In this document: piece by piece, positions 9,801-16,433 of the stretch
Layout of the letters: each line of letters starts with the position of its first letter
How positions within the stretch are numbered: the first letter of the stretch is position 1
Origin: Profundicola sp051011115
GTDB lineage: Bacteria; Bacteroidota; Bacteroidia; Flavobacteriales; Weeksellaceae
Reading direction: 5' to 3'
Length of the DNA: 31,289 bases
NCBI GenBank assembly: GCA_051011115.1
Contig: JBPCUN010000111.1
Coordinates: 1 to 31,289, forward strand
Notes under the pieces: model-generated
The model's database searches: none
What the model saw: the letters and a program-made list of their open reading frames with translations, nothing else
Told to the model about the DNA's origin: nothing
Program-made: the position numbers and the translations under genes

Positions 9801-10076
9801 GATAGATAAACCAGCAACACGCCCCTCTAACATGCGAGAAACATCTGGCACACCGTCTAGCTTAATTTTTTCTAATTTTACAGAACTGGCTGCTCCTGTG
9901 AAAACTCTATTTTTAATTTTTTGATAACCGGTGGTTATAATGGTTTCAAGCTCAATAATATCTGCTTCCTCTTCCTTTTCTTGAGCTACCATTATAGTTG
10001 TACTTGTCAAAAGCAACAAGCTAAAGAAATGTTTTATAATTGTTGTCGTAACTCTATTCATTTGTTGCGTTCTCAA
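6891..10076 (-). CDS. SusC/RagA-family TonB-linked outer-membrane receptor
   Basis: This is the TonB-energised outer-membrane channel that works with the adjacent SusD. It has 1061 residues: a signal peptide (about 1-32, ending TIMVAQ), a TonB-box-like stretch (IIELETIITTGYQ), a plug domain (about 55-195, with RMLEGRVAGLSIQNVTG, KINIRGGASI, PLWVIDGAVY and IEDIQVLKDASATSIYGARA), then a beta barrel ending in FNIGF. Most SusC proteins have an N-terminal carboxypeptidase-regulatory-like domain before the TonB box; here the TonB box follows the signal peptide almost directly. Met6 could be the start. Substrate is not readable from sequence; the RagAB-type partners and a peptidase-like lipoprotein make peptides a reasonable guess. 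Confidence 0.95.
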   Translation of the reverse strand: MRTQQMNRVTTTIIKHFFSLLLLTSTTIMVAQEKEEEADIIELETIITTGYQKIKNRVFTGAASSVKLEKIKLDGVPDVSRMLEGRVAGLSIQNVTGTFGSAPKINIRGGASIMGNVQPLWVIDGAVYEDLVTMSLDQLVSGDAATLVSSAIAGINATDIEDIQVLKDASATSIYGARALNGVIVITTRSGKRNAPLSVNYSYELSFRNIPSYKHYDLLNSQETMSIYQEMENKGYFNITNALYGRRGGVYHQYYRSVSNINPETGNYYIENTQSSKNAFLKEREYANTDWFNHLFNFKPIQNHTISISGGGKNTSTYVSLGFYDDAGWTVTDNVQRLTANLKNTFYLNKNLETTISVQGNTRNQKAPGAFEQRKNTTIGSFERDFDINPFNYALSTSRTLRLRDEQGNLEYYRNNWAPFNILNEYDNNYMQIKLLDLKIQAEASYKINRNLKTHVLTSARYASTNTSHYVKKGSNVIRAFRANEIPWVANQNIYLIKDKDNPLNQPRVGLTHGGIYNKTETSLTSYITRIAVDFDKKINDHDFKAFSFAEVRYADRTNNPFQGYGIQYDRGNQVFTNPLFFQKMTDEGNSYFSLLNRYDRGVTFSLSGTYGYAGKYIFHTIANYEGSNTAGKYSRSRWLPTWNIGFKWNADKEDFLADSPFSMLALRASYGLTAKMNEYAINSTAVFMNTILNRYKFEDRENALKILHLENRDLTWEKIYELNLGIDAGLFNNRLSASLDLYQRNSFDLIDLIRTSGIGGQYYKYANFGDMQTRGIELTLGSKNIEAENFRWSTNLTFSYHHQEITRLLNTPNTFDMVSGTGRGNIVGFARGSLFSFNYQGLTPQGLPTFDFGLYPLNNRADANIVGADFLDTQYSKSYLIYHGPIEPSIISGFSNTINYKDFEFSFFITAQAGNKIRLNPTFDPTFADLNIFTKNYYDRWLNPGDEWTTDVPVIPSKDLINLVGQENIEKAYNTYNYSQMRVADGSFVRLKNISLGYNVPSKKIGKWKMKNLNIRMQATNIFLIYADKNLNGQDPEFYRSGGVSLPTPKQYTLTFNIGF

Positions 10077-10088
10077 AATATGGTTTCT

Positions 10089-12335
10089 TTAAAAAATTAT
10101 ATTTATACCAGTGAAAATGCCAAAAGGATGTCCTGCTCGTAAACCCGAGGGGTGCCTAGAAACCAAATAGGCTTTATTTGTAAGGTTAATAACATTTAGC
10201 GATATTGAGATATATTTATGAACTTTAGTTTTAACCGTTGCATCTATAATAAAATGGCTCGGTACTTTCTCTCTTTCTGCTATAGTTCCTTGCCCTGGTT
10301 TGGTTCTCATGTCACCATTATATCGTACTCCTACATTGGTTTCTATATATTTGTAATTAACTCCAAAACTTAAATTAGCGCTATGTTTATTGACGTATGG
10401 AATTTCATCTCCTTCAAATACATAGCCCCATGAATTTTCTTGAAAAGCGTTTAACATTTCCGTATCTGTATAGGTATAAGAAATTTGGAATGGAAATTTG
10501 AATAAATTCCTGTTATTGGGTTGGTATCTAAACAATAATTCAGCGCCTTTTACTTTTGCTTTACCTATGTCAAATTGATTTAAATCTCCTGTGCCTCCCG
10601 CAGCAGCAAGGTTGCTCCCTAACATATTATTAAAATAATTATAAAAACCTATTACCTCTGTAGAAAATTCATTTTTACCATAACGTAAACCAGTTTCTAT
10701 ATTGATACTACTCTCTGGTTTTTGACCTGTTGCTGCACTAGGGGGAGAAAACCCTTTATGAACGCCAGAAAAAAGAGAAAACCCATCTAAAAACTTATAA
10801 TTTATCCCTAAACTGGGTATAAAGGCTATGGCATTATTTTTCACTTCAATTCTGATTTTCCCAGTCCTTCTCAAATCTTGTTTGGTGTAATCCTTTTTAA
10901 GAAGTGAAACAATTTCATACCGCACGCCAGCTGTTACCGATATTTTTTTATAAGTAAACTTATTTAACAAATACGTAGCTAGTGCTTTTGCAGAAGTTTT
11001 TCTATTGGCATTGGTTCCATGAATGCCTGGCAAAAAAAGTTTCATTTCTTTATTTACCATAGCGTAAGCATCGTCCCATTGAAAACGATCTTCATAGTCA
11101 TAATGATAACGAAGTCCTACTTGCATATCAAAGGTCATTTTGCGTAAACGGTATTTGTAATCAAACTTGGTTTGAATTCCTTTTGAGGCATAATCCCTAT
11201 TATTTGCTCTAACAATTAAACCTTCTCCGACATAGTCTGCATTACCTGTAAGAAGATCAAAATATTTAAAATTAGTTTCTGGGTCTTCTAATACTTGTCC
11301 AATACTTCTTTTTTCTGGATTGGTTGCGCCCACTCGAACATCATTCAACTTATACCAATTACGATGAAATTTATTATAATAGGCGTTGGTTGTAAGTTTT
11401 TTATTTTGAGAAAATTTCACAAGATATGTTGCCACCCATTGTTGATGCTCGGTTAACATTCGATCTTTGCGAGAACCTGCATATCTTAAGTAAGGATTAA
11501 TTTTAAAATCCTCCTCAGAAAGTCCAACATAAGTTTCATCTGAATCCTCATTTGTGTAACCAAACTTTAATTCTAATGTATGGTTAGTGTTTTTTTCATT
11601 TTTGGTTTGTATTATGAATTTTGAGATAAAATCATTTCGCTTGAAGCCTGCATGTTCACCATCTTCAAAACTTTTAAACCCATCTGAACCAAAATTTAAA
11701 TACTCCACTAGGTATCCAAAATGGTTATGCTTATTCCCTACACTGGCATGTGTTTTTATGGTATTATTGGTGCCATAAGAGGCATGTAAATTTGTTTGAA
11801 ATTTATTCGGAATAGGCGTAGAAACCATATTCACGGCCCCACCCGTAGTAAAAGGACCATATTGCACTTGGCTACTCCCTTTCACTACCTCTACAGCATG
11901 CATTCTTGCGGCATTTGGAAAATAATATGCCGCAGGAGCAGCATAAGGAGCAGGTGATGCTAGGATACCATCCTCCATAATTGTGATTTTCTCACTTCTC
12001 TCTGCCTTGGTTCCCCTTAAGCTTATATTTGGTCGTAGACCATATCCATCTTCCTCGTATACATTAACCCCTGGTACAGCTTTTAACATGCGGTTAATAT
12101 CGGTATAGCCCATTTTTTTAATTTCCTCTGGGGATATGTAATAAGCAGACCCTGTGCGATTTCTAGCATTAAATTTGCTCTGTAAAATTTGTTTAGACTC
12201 AACTACTAAATCTTCTAAATAAATATTACTCTCTATAATAATAGAGTCATTTTCAGTTTTACTCTGAGGTTCTTGAGAATAAGATGAAATATACATTACA
12301 CCTATAAAAAAGCTAATCCAATTTTTTGCATGCAT
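10089..12335 (-). CDS. FecA-like TonB-dependent outer-membrane receptor
   Basis: This is the first gene of the importer operon, 748 residues. A short signal peptide ends SSYSQ, and a TonB box-like IYLEDLVVES follows. The plug (about 62-176) has LKAVPGVNVY, RPNISLRGTK, ERSEKITIMEDGI, APYAAPAAYYFPNAARMHAV and EVVKGSSQVQYGPFTTGGAV, a set very close to FecA-family receptors for ferric dicitrate and related chelates. The barrel ends in a phenylalanine (TGINIIF). It lacks the N-terminal FecR-signalling domain of E. coli FecA. It ends 12 nt before susC, so two TonB-dependent channels are made from one transcript. A metal-chelate substrate is likely from family membership; that it shares a substrate with SusC/SusD is inference. 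Confidence 0.93.
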   Translation of the reverse strand: MHAKNWISFFIGVMYISSYSQEPQSKTENDSIIIESNIYLEDLVVESKQILQSKFNARNRTGSAYYISPEEIKKMGYTDINRMLKAVPGVNVYEEDGYGLRPNISLRGTKAERSEKITIMEDGILASPAPYAAPAAYYFPNAARMHAVEVVKGSSQVQYGPFTTGGAVNMVSTPIPNKFQTNLHASYGTNNTIKTHASVGNKHNHFGYLVEYLNFGSDGFKSFEDGEHAGFKRNDFISKFIIQTKNEKNTNHTLELKFGYTNEDSDETYVGLSEEDFKINPYLRYAGSRKDRMLTEHQQWVATYLVKFSQNKKLTTNAYYNKFHRNWYKLNDVRVGATNPEKRSIGQVLEDPETNFKYFDLLTGNADYVGEGLIVRANNRDYASKGIQTKFDYKYRLRKMTFDMQVGLRYHYDYEDRFQWDDAYAMVNKEMKLFLPGIHGTNANRKTSAKALATYLLNKFTYKKISVTAGVRYEIVSLLKKDYTKQDLRRTGKIRIEVKNNAIAFIPSLGINYKFLDGFSLFSGVHKGFSPPSAATGQKPESSINIETGLRYGKNEFSTEVIGFYNYFNNMLGSNLAAAGGTGDLNQFDIGKAKVKGAELLFRYQPNNRNLFKFPFQISYTYTDTEMLNAFQENSWGYVFEGDEIPYVNKHSANLSFGVNYKYIETNVGVRYNGDMRTKPGQGTIAEREKVPSHFIIDATVKTKVHKYISISLNVINLTNKAYLVSRHPSGLRAGHPFGIFTGINIIF

Positions 12336-12463
12336 ACAATAAGATTACATTATTTTAATTTAAACTAAATTAATTTGATAATGTAGGCAAACTTTAACAA
12401 AATCGTTTATTATTCTTAATATTTTTAAAATTTTAGATTTTATTGTTAAAGTGTATTACTGTG

Positions 12464-12477
12464 CCCATAATTATGGG
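12464..12477. promoter_or_regulatory. Perfect 14-bp palindrome, possible operator
   Basis: The sequence CCCATAATTATGGG reads identically on both strands. It is centred about 135 nt before the start of the FecA-like gene, in a spacer where no consensus promoter is seen. Its size and two-fold symmetry suit a dimeric regulator. It could be chance in A/T-rich DNA, but the CCC/GGG ends make that less likely. Confidence 0.4.
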
Positions 12478-12883
12478 TTAATCAGAAATATCTTCTTAGT
12501 GAGGGATCGTTTTTATTTTACATTTGTCTCGTTCTGGTGCAATGATCACAAGAATAAAGTGCTTATATAAAGACTTTTTAAAAAGAAGTTTGTGAAGAGT
12601 CCCCGAAGATAATATAGATGTTAAATAATAGCTGCTAAAGAAGATATTATCATGTGTTTGACAATGAAGGTTAATCCTTATGATAGCAGTGTCCAAAGTT
12701 ATAAACAGTAGTCTAAATATTGAATTTGGTATAAAACAACGAGGTTTTGTATTAATAAATAAGCAAATAGAAATAAGAAGGGTATGGTCTTTTTTAAGGA
12801 AAGCCACCGATATCTTATCATATGCCTAAACCTAATTAAAAGGACAAGAAATGTAAATTAAAATGTGAACATATAAATCAAAA

Positions 12884-12915
12884 AACCCTCAGAGAAATCG
12901 TTTTCTCTGAGGGTT
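12884..12915 (-). terminator. Terminator of the TPR/Sufu gene
   Basis: A 14-bp perfect stem (12884-12897 with 12902-12915) with a 4-nt loop is followed on the minus strand by a run of T. It lies about 60 nt beyond the stop of the gene at 12975-14519. Confidence 0.9.
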
Positions 12916-12974
12916 AATTAATATAGTAGATAATTATTATTATCAATAATTTAGGCTTAGCCTTAAAATAAGAC

Positions 12975-14519
12975 TTAACTTCCCAAAGGCAAAAAGATAA
13001 CGGGTGTTCCATCTTCTTCATACCCTTGAATTTCAAAGCCTTCAAAGAATACATGGTCTCCTAGTTCTTTATTAGCTAAAGAATTATGTACTTTTAAAAG
13101 TAGTTCTAACGAACCAAAAGTGTTTTCTTGTTCTGCTTTTAATGTAGCTAATATCGTAGCTTGGTAATAACCATCCTCCGCTGTTTGATTAAATGTTTCT
13201 TCTTCCATCAATAATGTTTCATGTTCCAATAAATCCTCTTTGGACTGGATGTAAGCTTCATACATTACTTTTACTTGAGAACTTGTAAAGATAGTTGCAA
13301 ATGGATTTGTATTGGTTAAGTCATTTTCAAGCGCAATGTTATAAGCTTTTACCGCAACCACAAAGTTCATTAAAGTGTCATAAACTTTCGGCGTAAATGT
13401 CCAATACACATTGTCCAACAGATGTAGTTGTTCTTTAGGTTCATAATTCAAGCATGCATTAGGTCTATCTAGGTCCACTACAGGAGGGTAAGGAATGTCT
13501 ATCTCATCAAATTTCCCTAAAAGTTCTGTGGCATCATGGTCTAATTTAAATAAAGTTTCTTCTGGGAATAATGGAAATAAGGTGTAAAATGTTACCGTTT
13601 TATGCTCTGATAATTCCATGTCTACCACATCTCCCATTTGATTTGGGGTAGTCACCAACATGATACAATCAAAGTTGGTGCCTTCTAAAGGCTCCCCAGT
13701 TGGAATAGTGTGTCCCCAACCCAAAAAGGTGTTCTGTTCAATGGGTAATCTTGCCAATACTTTAAGCCATCTTAATGGCCAGTACCATCTTTCTTCCTCA
13801 TTGGTAATATCCCAATCTGGAGGTAAGTTAATCATTAATTCTGCACGGGTCGGCGCTTCAAATCCTTCAGGAATGTTCATTTCATAGGCTCCCATACCTC
13901 CTGTGATCAAGGTGTAATAATTTCGTTCTGCTGTAGGTTTTATTACATAGATGTCACAATGTATATCTGGCGAAACTAATTCATGAAAGACGCTTTCTAT
14001 TTTCCCATAATTTACCTCTATAAAGTCTTCTAAATGCTCTATTTCTTCAGGTTCGTAAAATGCTTGAGGCGTGTTAAACTGCCCAGACTGTTCCCAAATC
14101 TCATAAATAGCATCTGATAAGCTAATTTCTTTTTCTTTGGCTAGCGCAATCGCGTTAAGGTATTCACTATAGTCTTCTCCACTTAATTTTTGCGATTCTT
14201 CAAAATGATATTGGGATTTTGGTGCATTATCTAGATAGAAGTAGGTGTAAGCAATTCTATAATGCCAGCGATAATCTTCTATTAAATCTTGTTTTACGCT
14301 TAATAGTACTTCTTCTGCTTTGTTTAGATAAGATTTGGCTTTTTCGAAATCTTCATCTTCGTTAGCCCAATATAAATTATTATAGGCTCTACCAAGTTCA
14401 CTAATTAATTCTGGAGTCTGTTCCTCCTTGGGGAGAGTTGTAATGAGATCAACAATTTTCTGATGCTCATCTCCTTCATACCAATGCTCTATACGCTCAA
14501 AAATATCCTCGTTATTCAT
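12975..14519 (-). CDS. TPR plus Suppressor-of-fused (Sufu) domain protein
   Basis: The protein has 514 residues, no signal peptide and no membrane segment, so it is cytoplasmic. Residues about 35-125 form TPR-like helical pairs (ELGRAYNNLYWANEDEDFEK; RWHYRIAYTYFYLDN). Residues about 175-342 match the bacterial Suppressor-of-fused domain: SPDIHCDIYVIKPTAERNYY, MGAYEMNIPE, ELMINLPPDW, WYWPLRWLKVLARLP and FLGWGHTIP. The last 160 residues are acidic and unassigned. Bacterial Sufu proteins are protein-binding modules and have been proposed as immunity proteins of polymorphic toxins, but no toxin gene is adjacent. It is a single-gene unit with its own terminator. The composition is strongly acidic. 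Confidence 0.9.
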   Translation of the reverse strand: MNNEDIFERIEHWYEGDEHQKIVDLITTLPKEEQTPELISELGRAYNNLYWANEDEDFEKAKSYLNKAEEVLLSVKQDLIEDYRWHYRIAYTYFYLDNAPKSQYHFEESQKLSGEDYSEYLNAIALAKEKEISLSDAIYEIWEQSGQFNTPQAFYEPEEIEHLEDFIEVNYGKIESVFHELVSPDIHCDIYVIKPTAERNYYTLITGGMGAYEMNIPEGFEAPTRAELMINLPPDWDITNEEERWYWPLRWLKVLARLPIEQNTFLGWGHTIPTGEPLEGTNFDCIMLVTTPNQMGDVVDMELSEHKTVTFYTLFPLFPEETLFKLDHDATELLGKFDEIDIPYPPVVDLDRPNACLNYEPKEQLHLLDNVYWTFTPKVYDTLMNFVVAVKAYNIALENDLTNTNPFATIFTSSQVKVMYEAYIQSKEDLLEHETLLMEEETFNQTAEDGYYQATILATLKAEQENTFGSLELLLKVHNSLANKELGDHVFFEGFEIQGYEEDGTPVIFLPLGS

Positions 14520-14696
14520 TTCTTAATTTTTAGAATTTTTATTTCAAATAAAGCTTCTATGATGTAACATTAATATTTAAATATATTATTATTTTGAAAA
14601 TATATCACCTGATTAATTATAAATAATTGCGATTTAAATATTATTTAACATTGAATTACTGTCACCTTTTTAACATTTTCACTTTTACATAAAGAA

Positions 14697-14726
14697 AAAC
14701 GCTCTGAATCATAATCCAGAGCGTTT
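14697..14726 (-). terminator. Terminator of the T9SS-sorted protein gene
   Basis: A 10-bp stem (14697-14706 AAACGCTCTG with 14717-14726) is followed on the minus strand by a T-rich tract. It starts 22 nt after the stop of the gene at 14748-16298. Confidence 0.85.
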
Positions 14727-14747
14727 AGTAAGATATTAATTAATATA

Positions 14748-16298
14748 TTATTTCTTAATTACTTTTTGAGTAATGACGTTCCCATCTTTTGCTGTAATAT
14801 GTAGTATGTAAACACCTGCAGCTTGGCTAGAAAGTGAAATCTCATTCGTATTTTTAGCCTGTCCCACCAATGCACCATTCATATCATATAAACTTAATAA
14901 TTCTGCGTCTATTCCTATTACATTCACAACATCTTGTGTTGGGTTCGGGAAGACCTCTATCGCATTAAAGGCAACTTCACTGGTAGAAAGATTACTGCTT
15001 ATGTCGATCTCAAATTTACCTTTCTTCATCGGTAATCCACCCACAATTCCGATGACTAAATAATATGTTTTATCTTTTTCTGATAAAAAGCTTAAAGATT
15101 CTGCTTCTTTAAAACTACCTTTTTCAGAAACTTCTAAACAATCACCTGTATCACAATCTTGTTTGATAGCAATGGAAGCATCCCAAAAAGATAAAGGAGT
15201 TACGGCTACGGAAATAGTGGATCCATCCCCTTTGATTGCGTACCATACCCCATCGCTTACTTCAAAAGGATAACCTTCTGGGCTTAATTTGTTTTCGCAA
15301 ATTACATTACCATTTAATGCAGAGGAATACTCACCATCTGCTATTTTTTTATAAGGAAGTTCATTAACCTCAATAGCATTAGCACAATCATCATTGCTTA
15401 CTGCTGAACCTGTTGTGAAAGATGAGCTTTCACATGTGGTGTTGGTACCTGCCGCATTACTAGGATATACAGTGACAAAATATTCTGTTTCTGGCGTTAA
15501 TTCATTATTTACATAGAAGTCAGTATAATTACCATTGTCTTCCATGTCATAAATGTCTGTGCCTCCTGGTGTAGTTCCTAGACTTACAAAATACTTGTCA
15601 GCATTAGAAACTTTTTCATAATAAATAACTGGTAAGAAGTTTACATTGGTGCCACCATTTTCTGGAGTAACAACTTTAGTACAATTAGGAGCTTTGTCCC
15701 CACTAGGAGCTTCTATTCCATTTAATGTAATATTTGGTAGAAAGCGAACCCCTTGTTTAGAATAATCATTCATGCTTGGGTCTATTGGAGTTTTACCTGT
15801 TATATCGTAAAGTTTATAGCTGGAATAGGTTGCTGCAGCCGTGCTTAAAAAGCTAGTGCTGTATGATCCATATCCACTATCAAGATCTTTTACTGCTATT
15901 AGCAAATTGTAATTATTATCATAGGTAAAAGGCTTTTCAAAATTGATAATTATTTTATTATCTGAACTTAAAGTGATAGCCCCACTATGTACTAGTGTTA
16001 AATCTTCTAATACTAAATCTCCTTGATTTGTGAAAGTATCGATTTCTACATTTTTCATGTAAATCTCAATGTTTTCCATCCCCTTTAAACTAGTGGTTCC
16101 AGAGGACATCATATATTCTATCCCCGTGATTTCACCAGAGTTTCCTATAGAATTTTTAGGGTATATAGATTGGGAATACGAGAAGTTAGCCGTAGAATAT
16201 AGAGGGATTGATTGTGAAATTGTACCATCACCAATAGTAACTTGTGCTTGCAAGAACATTCCTAGCATGAGAAATGAAAATAATAGAGGTCTTAACAT
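14748..16298 (-). CDS. Secreted adhesin-like protein with Fn3 region and T9SS type A sorting domain
   Basis: The 516-residue protein has a signal peptide (MLRPLLFSFLMLGMFLQAQ). An N-terminal beta-sandwich region (20-205) is of the type found in cell-surface adhesion proteins; residues about 208-295 (TKVVTPENGGTNVNFLPVIY, ELTPETEYFVTVYPSN, SSFTTG) look like fibronectin type III; residues about 300-435 form another beta domain beginning DDCANAIEV, a common pattern in flavobacterial secreted proteins. The last 75 residues (IEVFPNPTQDVVNV ... LYDMNGALV ... GVYILHI ... QKVIKK) are a type A sorting domain for the type IX secretion system, which is cleaved on export and leads to release or surface attachment. 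It is monocistronic. No catalytic motif is visible. Confidence 0.9.
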   Translation of the reverse strand: MLRPLLFSFLMLGMFLQAQVTIGDGTISQSIPLYSTANFSYSQSIYPKNSIGNSGEITGIEYMMSSGTTSLKGMENIEIYMKNVEIDTFTNQGDLVLEDLTLVHSGAITLSSDNKIIINFEKPFTYDNNYNLLIAVKDLDSGYGSYSTSFLSTAAATYSSYKLYDITGKTPIDPSMNDYSKQGVRFLPNITLNGIEAPSGDKAPNCTKVVTPENGGTNVNFLPVIYYEKVSNADKYFVSLGTTPGGTDIYDMEDNGNYTDFYVNNELTPETEYFVTVYPSNAAGTNTTCESSSFTTGSAVSNDDCANAIEVNELPYKKIADGEYSSALNGNVICENKLSPEGYPFEVSDGVWYAIKGDGSTISVAVTPLSFWDASIAIKQDCDTGDCLEVSEKGSFKEAESLSFLSEKDKTYYLVIGIVGGLPMKKGKFEIDISSNLSTSEVAFNAIEVFPNPTQDVVNVIGIDAELLSLYDMNGALVGQAKNTNEISLSSQAAGVYILHITAKDGNVITQKVIKK

Positions 16299-16321
16299 AA
16301 GTGAAATTTTTTGAATTTTCT

Positions 16322-16352
16322 CAAAAATAGCATAAATTAATGGATAATCAAA
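16322..16352 (-). promoter_or_regulatory. Promoter of the T9SS-sorted protein gene
   Basis: On the minus strand TTTG (16352-16349), a 19-nt spacer and TATTTTTG (16329-16322) match the Bacteroidota primary-sigma consensus exactly. The -7 element is 23 nt before the ATG. Confidence 0.8.
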
Positions 16353-16433
16353 TTATACTTGTCTATATTTAATAAACCCTATTCATAATATTCAAACGTT
16401 AGCAATATTGTTATTCTAGCATAAGAATAGTGT

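Larger units (their letters stand above)
12336..12974. other. Long intergenic region upstream of the importer operon
   Basis: These 639 nt hold a perfect palindrome (12464-12477), a strong minus-strand terminator (12884-12915) and A/T-rich DNA. No TAnnTTTG promoter match is seen upstream of the FecA-like gene. A plus-strand frame of 49 codons (12680-12829) encodes a short basic peptide without recognisable homology, and a 103-codon minus frame (12496-12807) has an atypical composition; I do not call either as a gene. The part from about 12480 to 12870 could be decayed coding sequence. Confidence 0.5.

Noticed and set aside
12376..12390. Fur-box-like half site TGATAAT upstream of the FecA-like gene
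   Set aside because: The second half of the expected inverted repeat is missing.
12496..12807. Minus-strand frame of 103 codons in the spacer upstream of the importer operon
   Set aside because: Composition is rich in Phe, Ile, Leu, Cys and His without domain pattern, there is no promoter, and no family is recognised.
12680..12829. Plus-strand frame of 49 codons ending KATDILSYA
   Set aside because: Too short and without homology or promoter; it could be a gene remnant but nothing supports it.
16412..16429. Weak hairpin after mutS (TATTCT/AGAATA)
   Set aside because: Only 6 A/T-rich base pairs and no T-run, so it is not convincing as a terminator.
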